From positions 185,327 to 249,326 of the forward strand of contig NZ_KE383907.1 in NCBI RefSeq assembly GCF_000422705.1: a stretch of 64,000 nt of DNA. Reading direction: 5' to 3'. This stretch comes from Flavobacterium soli DSM 19725. Its GTDB lineage: Bacteria; Bacteroidota; Bacteroidia; Flavobacteriales; Flavobacteriaceae. Numbering within the stretch: position 1 is the stretch's first letter; the number at the start of each line of letters is the position of its first letter. The notes under the pieces are model-generated. The model searched no databases. It had not been told where the DNA came from and worked only from the letters and a program-made list of their open reading frames with translations. Below are positions 36,178 through 44,289 of the stretch, piece after piece. Position numbers and translations under genes: made by a program.

Positions 36178-36212
36178 TAAAAAAGCACAATCTGGAAGGA
36201 TTGTGCTTTTTT
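36178..36212 (+). terminator. Terminator after hisS
   Basis: AAAAGCACAATC and GATTGTGCTTTT form a 12-bp stem around TGGAAG, followed by T residues. Confidence 0.9.
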
Positions 36213-36366
36213 GGTTAGGGGTAATTTAATAACTATGAACTAAGCTAAATTAGATTATTTATTTTAAAGATTATATAATTATCGTTTAACTGGTTGATTT
36301 TTACGATATAATGCATTTGAGGTTTTTAGTAAAAATTTATTCTCTTCAGAAATAAGAAAATAAAAA

Positions 36367-36394
36367 AAACGGACTAAGTGATTAGTCCGTTTTG
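36367..36394 (-). terminator. Terminator of the tRNA-Met gene
   Basis: ACGGACTAA and TTAGTCCGT form a stem. Read on the - strand it follows the tRNA and precedes a T run. Confidence 0.85.
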
Positions 36395-36471
36395 TGGTAG
36401 CGAGGACGGGAGTTGAACCCGTGACCTCAGGGTTATGAATCCTGCGCTCTAACCAACTGAGCTACCTCGCC
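36395..36471 (-). tRNA. tRNA-Met (CAT anticodon)
   Basis: 77 nt including an encoded 3' CCA. The acceptor stem GGCGAGG pairs with CCTCGCT (one G-T pair at the end), the D arm GCTC/GAGC is present, the anticodon loop is TTCATAA (CAT), and the T arm has GGGTTCAACTCCC. The first anticodon-stem position next to the loop is an A-C mismatch. An initiator tRNA would not have a closed 1-72 position, so I call it elongator. Confidence 0.93.
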
Positions 36472-36644
36472 TTTTTTGGTTATTGGCATCCTTGAATGCG
36501 GGTGCAAATATAAAACTAAATTCAGATGTTGCAAATTTAAATCGAAGAAAAAATTTTATTTTTCAAAATGCTTTTTTATTGAATTTATATTTGATATATT
36601 TCCAAAAAATTAATCACACATTATTTCGAAAATAGTTACATTGT

Positions 36645-37037
36645 ATGGAAGTCAAAATAAAATATGAACTGGAGTTTCAAATAAATTCATCACCACAATT
36701 ATTATATCAATATATTTCTACTCCTTCTGGATTGTCAGAATGGTTTGCTGACAATGTTAATTCAAGGGGAGAGTTTTTTACCTTCATTTGGAACGATTCT
36801 GAAGAAAAAGCAAGAGTAGCTTCAAAAAAATCTGGAGAAAAAATAAAATTCAGATGGATAGATGAAAATGATGTTGATACTGATTATTTTTTTGAATTGA
36901 GAATTCTAGAAGATGAAATTACTAAAGATGTTTCTTTGATGGTAATTGATTATGCAGAGGAGGATGAAGTAGCCGAAGCTACTTTATTGTGGGAAAATCA
37001 AATTTCTGACTTAAAACACGTCATCGGATCGGTATAA
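36645..37037 (+). CDS. START-like domain protein (AHSA1/SRPBCC type)
   Basis: 130 residues. KIKYELEFQINSSPQLLYQY, PSGLSEWFADNV and FIWNDSEEKARV match the Bacteroidota START-like family related to the activator of Hsp90 ATPase homologues. These form a helix-grip cavity for a lipid or small hydrophobic ligand; the ligand is unknown. Acidic C-terminus. It ends with a terminator that sits against the next gene. Confidence 0.87.
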   Translation: MEVKIKYELEFQINSSPQLLYQYISTPSGLSEWFADNVNSRGEFFTFIWNDSEEKARVASKKSGEKIKFRWIDENDVDTDYFFELRILEDEITKDVSLMVIDYAEEDEVAEATLLWENQISDLKHVIGSV

Positions 37038-37053
37038 AATTATTTATTACGCT

Positions 37054-37087
37054 TATATTTGTCACGCTTTTTAGCGTGACTTTTTTT
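37054..37087 (+). terminator. Terminator after the START-like gene, overlapping a -7-like box
   Basis: GTCACGCT and AGCGTGAC (37061-37080) form an 8-bp stem with a TTTT loop, then seven T residues, ending 2 nt before the next ATG at 37090. TATATTTG (37054-37061), a possible -7 element, overlaps its left edge. Confidence 0.75.
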
Positions 37088-37089
37088 AT

Positions 37090-37929
37090 ATGATCAATTT
37101 TAATGGAAACATTGTTTCCCCCGACGAAAATTTACTAGTAAACAACCGTGCCTTTCTTTATGGTGACGGTGTTTTTGAAACCCTAAAAATTGTAGATGGC
37201 AAGATTCTCTTTCTAGAGGATCATTATTTCCGTTTGATGTCTTCAATGCGTATCGTGAGAATGGAAATTCCGATGAATTTTACAATGGAATATCTTGAAG
37301 AACAAGTCTTTATTTTGGCGAAAGCCAATGAATGCGAAGCTTCAGCAAGAGCCAGAATCACAGTTTATAGAAATGACGGAGGCTATTATTTGCCAAAAAA
37401 CAAAGAGGTTTCATTTCTTGTAAATGTTGTTCCTCTAGAAAATGCAATTTATAGACTTGAAAAATCTATCTATGAAGTTGATTTATACAAGGATTTCTAT
37501 GTTACTAAACAATTGCTTTCTACGATAAAATCGACCAATAAATTAATCAATATCACCGGAAGTATTTTTGCTGATGAAAATGGCTTAGACAATTGTTTGC
37601 TGCTAAATGATAGCAAGAATGTAATTGAAGCCTTAAATGGCAATATTTTCATGTTAATGGGGAATAAGTTAAGTACTCCTCCAGTTGATGAAGGTTGTCA
37701 TAATGGTGTAATGCGAAGACAAGTTTTAGCTTTAGCGAAAAAAATAGAAGGATTAGAGGTGGTTGAAGAACCTATTTCGCCTTTCGATTTGCAAAGAGCC
37801 GATGAGTTATTTATAACCAACATCATTACAGGAATTCAACCCATCACAAAATACCGCAAGAAAGAATTCGGAAATAAGTTAACTACTGATTTAATCGTCA
37901 AGCTGAATACTTTGGTGCGGTTTGGCTAA
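37090..37929 (+). CDS. Class IV aminotransferase (PabC/IlvE family)
   Basis: 279 residues. The PLP lysine is Lys147 in LLSTIKSTNKLINI, and RAFLYGDGVFETLKI at the N-terminus is the class IV signature. It could be aminodeoxychorismate lyase (folate), a branched-chain or D-amino acid aminotransferase; the short length and GDGVFET resemble PabC most, but this is uncertain. Its 3' end overlaps that of the convergent YqgE gene by 4 bp. Confidence 0.88.
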   Translation: MINFNGNIVSPDENLLVNNRAFLYGDGVFETLKIVDGKILFLEDHYFRLMSSMRIVRMEIPMNFTMEYLEEQVFILAKANECEASARARITVYRNDGGYYLPKNKEVSFLVNVVPLENAIYRLEKSIYEVDLYKDFYVTKQLLSTIKSTNKLINITGSIFADENGLDNCLLLNDSKNVIEALNGNIFMLMGNKLSTPPVDEGCHNGVMRRQVLALAKKIEGLEVVEEPISPFDLQRADELFITNIITGIQPITKYRKKEFGNKLTTDLIVKLNTLVRFG

Positions 37930-38486
37930 TTGAGTAATGGATTTTCTGGAGCGTTCGACCAAATAAGGTAATCGCCACCTAATTCCTTTATTTTTTCTTT
38001 CCAAAAGTGAGTTGTCGACTTTCCGATTATCTTATTCTCATAGACGTTTTGGCTAATAATCCAAGAGTTAGAAGACATTTCGTTTTCCAGCTGATTGGCT
38101 TCCCAACCCGTGTAGCCTAGAAAAAAACGAATATTGTTTTTATTTACTTTCCCCTGATTGATCAAATCCCTAGTAGATTCAAAATCGCCTCCCCAATAAA
38201 TTCCATTTGAGATTTCAATACTATTAGGAATAAGTTCAGGAATGTTGTGAATGAAATATAAATTATCTTGTTCTACAGGGCCTCCATTGTAAATCTTGAA
38301 AGAAGCATCAATTTCTGGAACAAGGTCATTGATGGTGTACTTTAGAGGTTTGTTTATAATAAAACCAACAGAACCTTCTTCATTGTGATCAGCCAACAAA
38401 ATCACCGATCTGTTAAATGAAAGATCACCTATTATTGAAGGTTCTGCAATGAGCAAATGTCCTTTTTTTAGTTTGTCTGTTATCAT
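37926..38486 (-). CDS. YqgE/AlgH family protein
   Basis: 186 residues. Characteristic motifs: KGHLLIAEPSIIGDLSFNRS near the N-terminus, GSVGFIINKPL, YNGGPVEQDNLYFIHN and FLGYTGWEANQLENE. The family (DUF179) is conserved in many bacteria without a firm biochemical role. It follows the HU gene on the - strand after a terminator. Confidence 0.94.
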   Translation of the reverse strand: MITDKLKKGHLLIAEPSIIGDLSFNRSVILLADHNEEGSVGFIINKPLKYTINDLVPEIDASFKIYNGGPVEQDNLYFIHNIPELIPNSIEISNGIYWGGDFESTRDLINQGKVNKNNIRFFLGYTGWEANQLENEMSSNSWIISQNVYENKIIGKSTTHFWKEKIKELGGDYLIWSNAPENPLLN

Positions 38487-38559
38487 TTTGCTGAAAATTT
38501 ATTAAATTTAATAATAAAAATCTGAATCGCCCAAAAAAATGTTATGATTTTTATAAAAA

Positions 38560-38590
38560 AAAAAGTCTTCCGACGGGAAGACTTTAATTT
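38560..38590 (-). terminator. Terminator after the HU gene
   Basis: AAAGTCTTCC pairs with GGAAGACTTT around a 4-nt loop, with a run of A residues on the + strand that reads as T on the - strand. Confidence 0.88.
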
Positions 38591-38605
38591 ATATCTGGTA
38601 ATGAA

Positions 38606-38878
38606 TTAGTTCATACCACCTTCTAATTCAGCTCCCGCTTTAAATTTCACTACTTTCTTAGCAGCAATTTTAATTGTAGCACCTGTTTGTGGGTTTCTTC
38701 CGTCTCTTGCAGCTCTGTCAGATACTGACCAAGATCCAAAACCTACTAGTGAAACTCTACCACCTTTTTTCAAAGTAGCACCTACATTGTTTAAAAATGA
38801 CTCTAAAGCTAATTTTGCAGCAGCTTTTGAAATTCCTGCATCTGCAGCGATAGCATCGATTAATTCTGATTTGTTCAT
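38606..38878 (-). CDS. HU family DNA-binding protein
   Basis: 90 residues from the ATG at 38878; an in-frame ATG at 38908 would add ten residues before the conserved MNKSELIDAIA start. The body has GRVSLVGFGSWSVSDRAARDGRNPQTG, the beta-arm that enters the minor groove, given in part. HU bends DNA and compacts the nucleoid. The gene has a good promoter, with two DnaA-box-like 9-mers just beyond it. Confidence 0.96.
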   Translation of the reverse strand: MNKSELIDAIAADAGISKAAAKLALESFLNNVGATLKKGGRVSLVGFGSWSVSDRAARDGRNPQTGATIKIAAKKVVKFKAGAELEGGMN

Positions 38879-38922
38879 AATAATAGTTATTAATTGTTGG
38901 TTAAACATTACGTTACTTATAA

Positions 38923-38952
38923 CAAATTTAATAGGAATTCCTTACTGTGCAA
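38923..38952 (-). promoter_or_regulatory. Promoter of the HU gene
   Basis: On the - strand TTG (complement of 38950-38952), 19 bp, then TAAATTTG (38923-38930). This is close to the ideal Bacteroidota promoter and leaves a 45-nt leader. Confidence 0.7.
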
Positions 38953-39056
38953 GACTTTTGCGATGTTTTTCATCGATTTGTTGATAACTCGACCGTTTTG
39001 TTGATAAACTAAGTTGTTTTTTTCAAAATTTCGCTCAAATCAGTGTTTACGCAACC

Positions 39057-40004
39057 TTACAAAGCTTTAGCATTTTCAGAAAAAGTCATTCCGTTTAAAA
39101 ATTCCTGTGCTGTCATTTTCTTCTTTCCAGGAAATTGCAAACTCATAATTTGGATGAATCCACCAGCTACGGCTACTTTCAGTTCTTTTTTTGTTGCTAT
39201 AATCTGTCCTATAGTTAAGATGTGTTCTTCCTCAATCATTTTGGCTTCATAGATTTTTACGTTCCACTCTTGATTATTATCTGTAAAAAAACACCAAGCT
39301 GCTGGATAAGGAGAAAGTCCTCTTATTAAATTATAAATTTCTTGAATCGAAATTTCCCAATCAATTTTGCAATTGTCTCGATCTAGTTTATAAGCCGTTT
39401 TAATTTCTGGACTGTCCGTTTGAAGGGTCGTTTCTACCTCTCCTTTTTCAATCAAGGCTAGGGTTTCTACAACAGTCTTGCTTCCTAAATCCATCAATCG
39501 GTCGTGCAATTCTCCTGCATTTTCTGTTTCTGAAATAGCGATTTCCGAATTCAAAATCATCGCACCAGTGTCAATCTTGTCATCAATAAAAAAAGTAGTA
39601 ACGCCTGTTTTGGTTTCCCCATTAATGATGGCCCAATTAATTGGAGCTGCTCCACGATAATTGGGTAAAAGTGAAGCATGAAGGTTAAAAGTGCCCAATT
39701 CGGGCATTTCCCAAACTACTTTTGGTAGCATTCTAAAGGCGACAACAATTTGTAAATTGGCATCTAACGCTTTTAATTCAGTCAGAAAATCATCGTTCTT
39801 GAGATTTGTAGGTTGCAAAAGTTTCAAATTATGTTCCATTGAATATTGCTTCACGGCCGAATATTTTATCTTTTGGCCACGTCCAGCAGGTTTGTCAGGA
39901 GCTGTAATCACGCCAACGACTTCATAATTATTCTTGATAATGGTGTCCAAAATGCCAACGGCAAATTCTGGAGTTCCCATAAAAACGATTCGTAGTTTGT
40001 TCAT
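39057..40004 (-). CDS. fmt: Methionyl-tRNA formyltransferase
   Basis: 315 residues. It formylates the initiator Met-tRNA. Catalytic residues are Asn107 and His109 in FNLHASLLPNYRGAAPINWA and Asp145 in KIDTGAMI. The N-terminal IVFMGTPEFAV and the C-terminal OB-fold are present. The recQ stop and the fmt start overlap by one base (TAATG), so the two are coupled. Confidence 0.97.
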   Translation of the reverse strand: MNKLRIVFMGTPEFAVGILDTIIKNNYEVVGVITAPDKPAGRGQKIKYSAVKQYSMEHNLKLLQPTNLKNDDFLTELKALDANLQIVVAFRMLPKVVWEMPELGTFNLHASLLPNYRGAAPINWAIINGETKTGVTTFFIDDKIDTGAMILNSEIAISETENAGELHDRLMDLGSKTVVETLALIEKGEVETTLQTDSPEIKTAYKLDRDNCKIDWEISIQEIYNLIRGLSPYPAAWCFFTDNNQEWNVKIYEAKMIEEEHILTIGQIIATKKELKVAVAGGFIQIMSLQFPGKKKMTAQEFLNGMTFSENAKAL

Positions 40005-41896
40005 TATTTTTTTAAACTATATTTATTATTGGAAGTGATATCGATAAGGTTATTGTCTAACATTTCACGAAGTGCAAAGATAACATCCTCTGATGAATCT
40101 TGTGTGCTAATTTGAATTTCCCTAGAACTTAAGGGTTGATTTCTTAATAGGAATTTTATCTTTTCTGCCAATGTCAAAACGTTCGTCTCTTTTTTATTCA
40201 AAGTAATGCAATAGGAACAAATTCCGCAATTTTCGGTTTTGGTTTCCCCGAAATAGTTCAATATTATTTTTGATTTGCATCTTTTTTTATCTTTCACATA
40301 TTCCATAACCGATTGCAACTGCTCTTTCTTCAAGTTGTTTTGGTTTTCCAAATATTTCGAAACTCGATTGATGGTTTTTTCGTCTTCGCGAACTTCATTA
40401 AAAGTCAAAGTCGCATCATTATTTTTAGATTGATAGGCTATAATTTCCTTTTCTTTTAATTTTTGAAGCACTTTCAAAACCATTTCTTCAGTAGTTTTTG
40501 TTTTTTTTGCGATAAAAGAAATGTTCAAAGCCGTCGATACTTCATAGATTCCAGGATACGTTCGAAGCATAGTCAGGATAATTTCTTCGTCTGACGGATT
40601 CAAACTCATATACCGAATAACCTCTTTTGAAGAAATGATAAACTGTGCCGAAATCTTCTCTGAAAATTCCTGAGAAAGCGAAATAATTCCTTGGCGGTCC
40701 AGAAATTGCATTGCGTTAAAGGTCTTCAAAATCGGAAATTGATATTGTACACAAAAATGATTCAAGTTAAAAGAAAACACCTCGTTAATGCCTTCTCCAT
40801 AAGCAATCTGAAAATAATTGCACAACTTAACATACATGGTTTTCAAGAATTCCTTATCAGGCAAAACCGCAATAAATTGATTCTCAACTTGAAAAATATC
40901 CGAAGGACTGTTAAGTAAAACCGCATAGGCTTTTTCTCCATTTCGACCTGAACGTCCCGCTTCTTGATAATAATTTTCAAGATTTTCAGGCAGTTGAATA
41001 TGAATTACGGTCTTGACATTCGCCTTGTCAATTCCCATCCCGAAGGCATTCGTAGCCACAATTACTTGAACTTCCTCTTTCATCCAAAGCTTCATGTTCT
41101 TGTCTTTTTCCCTAGAATCCAAACCACCATGATAATAGGTTGATTTAAAACCTAAGGATTGCAATTGGGACGAAATATCCAAGCATGACTTTCTATTTCT
41201 CACATATATAATGGAAGGTTCTGGGTTTTTCTTCAAAATTTGTTCGATACGAAACAATTTATCTTCGATATCAAACACCATATAGGCAATATTTTCCCTT
41301 GCAAATGATTTCTGAAAAACCACTGGTTGCTCCAATCCCAATTGCGTCACTATATCTTCCTGAACTCTTTTGGTTGCCGAAGCGGTCAAAGCTAAAAAAG
41401 GAACTTTCGGGAAATGCGTCTTCAAGCTCGAAATCTTCAAATAGGCCGGTCTGAAATCGTGACCCCATTGCGACACACAATGTGCTTCGTCAATAGCAAT
41501 AAGATTTATGGGAAGGTTTTTAATTCGTTCTAAAATCCAGTCAGATTGCAGTCTTTCGGGCGATAAATAAAGGAATTTATAATTTCCAAACTGACAATTG
41601 TCTAAAAGATCGATCATTTCGTCCGATTGGATTCCACCAGTTAAAGCAATTGCTTTGATGTTTCGCAACTGCAAATTCGCCACCTGATCTTTCATTAACG
41701 CTACCAAAGGCGAAATCACCAAGCAAATCCCGTCCTTCATCATCCCTGGAACCTGAAAACAAATCGACTTCCCGCCACCCGTTGGCATCAATGCAAACGT
41801 GTCTTTCCCTTCCAGAATAGAAGCAATCACTTCGCCCTGAACTGAACGAAAAGTATCATGGTTCCAATATTTTTGAAGAATAGAAAGGGGAGTCAT
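40004..41896 (-). CDS. recQ: ATP-dependent DNA helicase RecQ
   Basis: 630 residues. Walker A is MPTGGGKS (37-44) and Walker B the DEAH at 136-139 followed by CVSQWGHDFRP, the RecQ-specific motif 0/II context. Motif VI is QEAGRSGRNG. A zinc site is formed by CKSK..CGICSYC at about 520-545. No clear HRDC domain is visible at the C-terminus, which ends in a winged helix-like segment. It unwinds recombination and repair intermediates. It is the first gene of the recQ-fmt pair and is preceded by a heptad-built inverted repeat. Confidence 0.95.
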   Translation of the reverse strand: MTPLSILQKYWNHDTFRSVQGEVIASILEGKDTFALMPTGGGKSICFQVPGMMKDGICLVISPLVALMKDQVANLQLRNIKAIALTGGIQSDEMIDLLDNCQFGNYKFLYLSPERLQSDWILERIKNLPINLIAIDEAHCVSQWGHDFRPAYLKISSLKTHFPKVPFLALTASATKRVQEDIVTQLGLEQPVVFQKSFARENIAYMVFDIEDKLFRIEQILKKNPEPSIIYVRNRKSCLDISSQLQSLGFKSTYYHGGLDSREKDKNMKLWMKEEVQVIVATNAFGMGIDKANVKTVIHIQLPENLENYYQEAGRSGRNGEKAYAVLLNSPSDIFQVENQFIAVLPDKEFLKTMYVKLCNYFQIAYGEGINEVFSFNLNHFCVQYQFPILKTFNAMQFLDRQGIISLSQEFSEKISAQFIISSKEVIRYMSLNPSDEEIILTMLRTYPGIYEVSTALNISFIAKKTKTTEEMVLKVLQKLKEKEIIAYQSKNNDATLTFNEVREDEKTINRVSKYLENQNNLKKEQLQSVMEYVKDKKRCKSKIILNYFGETKTENCGICSYCITLNKKETNVLTLAEKIKFLLRNQPLSSREIQISTQDSSEDVIFALREMLDNNLIDITSNNKYSLKK

Positions 41897-41900
41897 AATT

Positions 41901-42000
41901 ATCAGTTGTCAGTTTTTGGTTGTCAGTTCTAAATGCTAAATCTACAAAAACTTATCACAATAATAAGTAATCGATAAGAGATACCCGACAACTGACAACT
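41901..42000 (-). repeat. Heptad-built inverted repeat in the recQ leader
   Basis: On + the units are ATCAGTT, GTCAGTT, TTTGGTT and GTCAGTT (41901-41928). Two GACAACT units at 41987-42000 complement them across a loop of about 58 nt. On the - strand the units ACTGACA and AACTGAT end a few bases before the recQ ATG. Confidence 0.75.
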
Positions 42001-42538
42001 ATTTCGAAAGATGCGTTAAAATAAACTCAATCCTTTTTTCAACCGAGTCTTTTGGTACCTCAATTAAGTTGTAGCCATATTTTTGGTAAGTTTCGGTCAA
42101 GTGGTTATAGATAAGCTTCGCTTGTTCGTAGTTTTCATAACGTTCGTCGTCGCTCGTGTAAATTTCTTCCCAAGGCGGAAGAATAAAGATTTTAGTATAA
42201 ATATTTGCTCGACAAGCCTCGTCAAAATGAGCAGGATAACTGTCGCCAATATAATGCATATAGGCCAAAACATCCGGAATACCACGATCCAAAAACACAT
42301 TTTCGTGTGGTTCGTTCAAGGCGTTTTTGTATTGTTTCACGCGTCCTTCCAACAAAAGTTCACTAAAAAGCAACGGATTTTCCAAGAATAATTGCTCAAT
42401 TCCATGTTTTTTAGCCTCCATCGTCACCTCGCGAGAAATTTCTGGATAGCAACAAAACCCTCTATTCACAAGTCCATCAATAATAGTAGTCTTTCCCGTT
42501 CCAGGTCCGCCGATGATGACAATTATTTCTTTCTGCAT
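41999..42538 (-). CDS. P-loop ATPase of the AAA_28 / NadR-like type
   Basis: 179 residues from the ATG at 42538; a longer in-frame start at 42568 adds ten non-conserved residues. Walker A is GGPGTGKT (10-17). NVFLDRGIPDVLAYM and FILPPWEEIYTSDDERYENY are typical of the AAA_28 family, which resembles nucleoside or nicotinamide-riboside kinases. The substrate is unknown. A -7-like CAAACTTA (42556-42563 on +) lies upstream. Its stop codon touches the recQ leader repeat. Confidence 0.85.
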   Translation of the reverse strand: MQKEIIVIIGGPGTGKTTIIDGLVNRGFCCYPEISREVTMEAKKHGIEQLFLENPLLFSELLLEGRVKQYKNALNEPHENVFLDRGIPDVLAYMHYIGDSYPAHFDEACRANIYTKIFILPPWEEIYTSDDERYENYEQAKLIYNHLTETYQKYGYNLIEVPKDSVEKRIEFILTHLSK

Positions 42539-42605
42539 TTTTTTGAAATAAGGGGCAAACTTACCCAAATATTTCGAGATATTAAAAACTATTTCAGTCC
42601 ATGCC

Positions 42606-42758
42606 GTTAATTTTTAGGAGCAAATCGTTAGGGCATTTTAGCAATCCGTGTTCCTGCCTTCCTTCCAAATCTTTTTATTTTTTTAAAGAAAAAAAATAAA
42701 AAGGATTTTCCCTCCAGTCAGGGCTATCCTGAAGCTTCGGGAGGAAACGATTTGATCC
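42606..42758 (+). repeat. Structured dispersed element, copy B
   Basis: Shares TAATTTTTAGGAGC, TTCCTGCCTTCCTTCC and GGATTTTCCCTCCAGTCAGG with copy A. The inner stem is TTTTTATTTTTTT with its complement. GGAGCAAATCGTT (42617-42629) pairs with AACGATTTGATCC (42746-42758), 12 of 13, enclosing the whole element. A CCTGAAGCTTCGGG palindrome (42728-42741) lies inside. The core 42650-42727 matches copy C at 76 of 78 bases in inverted orientation. It fills most of the 363-bp gap before the T9SS type A gene. Confidence 0.88.
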
Positions 42759-42840
42759 TTGGAATCACATCCAGCAAATCCACAAACTTGTCATTGTGAA
42801 GCAATTCCCTCAAGTCGCGCTGCAAACGTAGGATAAAATC

Positions 42841-42880
42841 AAAAAGACCTAACAAATTCTAAAATCTGTCAGGTCTTTTC
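42841..42880 (-). terminator. Terminator after the T9SS type A cargo gene
   Basis: On the - strand AAAGACCTGACAGATTT pairs with AATTTGTTAGGTCTTT in a long imperfect stem, followed by T residues. Confidence 0.8.
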
Positions 42881-42901
42881 TTTAAGAAAATAAATATTTG
42901 A

Positions 42902-44041
42902 CTATTTAATAAACTTAAAAGTCTTTTGATTATCCAATGTCACCAAATAAACACCCTCGCTAAACGAACTGATGTCCATTGAATAATCGTCAACCGAAAC
43001 TTGTTTTGTAAGTAATAATTGTCCAGATAAATTATATACAGTAGCAGTTTGGCTGTTTTCTAATCCTGTAACGTTCAGTTCAGTTGTAGAGTTATAAATA
43101 GAAATAGCTTTCAAGTTATAGTCAAACTCAGTAGCCGACAAGCTGGCATCTTGCACAGTAACCACTCTTCCTTGGTTCTTCAAGGTCATATAAAGTGTAT
43201 CGCCAATCAAAACAACATCTCTGAAGTTGGCATTAAAAGGTATTCCATTATTAGAATCTTGATACATAGTATTTTGGGCAACCGAAGTCAGAGAAGAAGT
43301 GTTATTTAGCTGTTTTGTTTTAATAAAATGTGCTTCGGCAGTAAATAGCGCATTGCCACTAACAAAAATCCCTTTGTTGAAGCTAAGGCCGGTCAGAAAA
43401 TCGGATGCAGTTGTGGCACTACTTGTTACATCATAGCTATAAATTTTAGCATCTGCACCCACGGATATTAGCAAATCGTTACCATAAAAAGTCATATCAT
43501 TTGCGACTTCATCAGTAGTAAGGCTGTTGATTAAAACTGTAGCTACAGGATTTATCGAAGTAATGTCAATCTTGTGTACTTCAACCGTAAAATTGTCCTC
43601 TCCAGTTGGAGTAGTTTCTGAAGTAAAATAAATAAAATCATCCTTGATTGCTAAAGAAGAGACGTATTGTGTAGTAGAAAAAATCACATTTGGAGTAGCA
43701 GTTAAATTATTTAAATCAAGAGAGATAATACGACATCCCACAAATTCATCCAAAGCTTCAACATAATTTTCTTCAGAAATGTAGAGCATAGTTCCATCAA
43801 CGGTGAGGTTCGACATATAAAAATCCGTTGGAGAAGTATAAATTGTAGTAGCACTAGGATTATCTGCTTCAGTGTTTATTTGGTATAAATTTTTAAGACC
43901 TTGAACATACAGCATGTTTCCCTGATTGATGATTGCCGAAGGCTCAACCAAGCCCGAGATGTAGCTTGAAGCTTCTTGTTGGGAATAGGAAGTTGAAAAG
44001 AAGATAATGCTTAAAAAAGCAAAAAGTAGTTTTGTTTTCAT
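42902..44041 (-). CDS. T9SS type A sorting domain-containing secreted protein
   Basis: 379 residues. Signal peptide 1-20 (FFSTSYSQQEA). Residues about 25-295 form repeated beta segments (NMLYVQGLKNLYQI, TMLYISEENYVEAL, DDFIYFTSE, NDLLISVG, NALFTAEAHF), which look like a beta-propeller. The last 75 residues are a type A T9SS signal ending with EGVYLVTLDNQKTFKFIK. It is therefore exported to the cell surface or medium. No catalytic motif was found. It has a clear promoter, with an inverted repeat over the -33 element. Confidence 0.92.
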   Translation of the reverse strand: MKTKLLFAFLSIIFFSTSYSQQEASSYISGLVEPSAIINQGNMLYVQGLKNLYQINTEADNPSATTIYTSPTDFYMSNLTVDGTMLYISEENYVEALDEFVGCRIISLDLNNLTATPNVIFSTTQYVSSLAIKDDFIYFTSETTPTGEDNFTVEVHKIDITSINPVATVLINSLTTDEVANDMTFYGNDLLISVGADAKIYSYDVTSSATTASDFLTGLSFNKGIFVSGNALFTAEAHFIKTKQLNNTSSLTSVAQNTMYQDSNNGIPFNANFRDVVLIGDTLYMTLKNQGRVVTVQDASLSATEFDYNLKAISIYNSTTELNVTGLENSQTATVYNLSGQLLLTKQVSVDDYSMDISSFSEGVYLVTLDNQKTFKFIK

Positions 44042-44073
44042 AACAGAAAGGTTTTAGGGTAAATATTAAAAAC

Positions 44074-44104
44074 CAAATGTATCACGTTTAGTTGGCGTCA
44101 GCAA
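44074..44104 (-). promoter_or_regulatory. Promoter of the T9SS type A gene
   Basis: On the - strand TTG (complement of 44102-44104), 20 bp, then TACATTTG (44074-44081), 33 bp before the ATG at 44041. The -33 element lies inside the inverted repeat 44097-44128. Confidence 0.65.
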
Positions 44105-44128
44105 TACCTATAAATAGGTATTGTTGAC
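44097..44128. promoter_or_regulatory. Candidate operator (inverted repeat over the -33 element)
   Basis: GTCAGCAATACCT (44097-44109) and AGGTATTGTTGAC (44116-44128) are complementary apart from one G-T position, separated by about 6 nt. Position over the -33 box, rather than after a gene, argues for an operator rather than a terminator. Confidence 0.55.
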
Positions 44129-44289
44129 CACAATCATTTTCACAACGTTGTCATCTCGCCGATAGGAGAGATCAGATTAAAGTAGTGCTGCAAACTTGGA
44201 TTTAGATGATGTGATTCATCATGCTTCGAAAGGATAAGTTTGCGGAAGTGGATTGAAGTTGCATAATGTTATGTTGCTTACTGTAGAAA

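Larger units (their letters stand above)
36158..36644. other. Gap between hisS and the START-like gene
   Basis: It contains the hisS terminator (36178-36212), an AT-rich stretch with nothing I can name (36213-36366), the terminator and gene of a - strand tRNA-Met (36367-36471), and about 170 bp of AT-rich DNA before the next gene. Confidence 0.7.

Noticed and set aside
38979..39007. Second replication origin
   Set aside because: Only two boxes, no AT-rich unwinding region and no change in gene direction; a regulatory role is more likely.
44097..44128. Terminator interpretation of the inverted repeat
   Set aside because: No T run on either strand and it lies at a promoter rather than after a gene.
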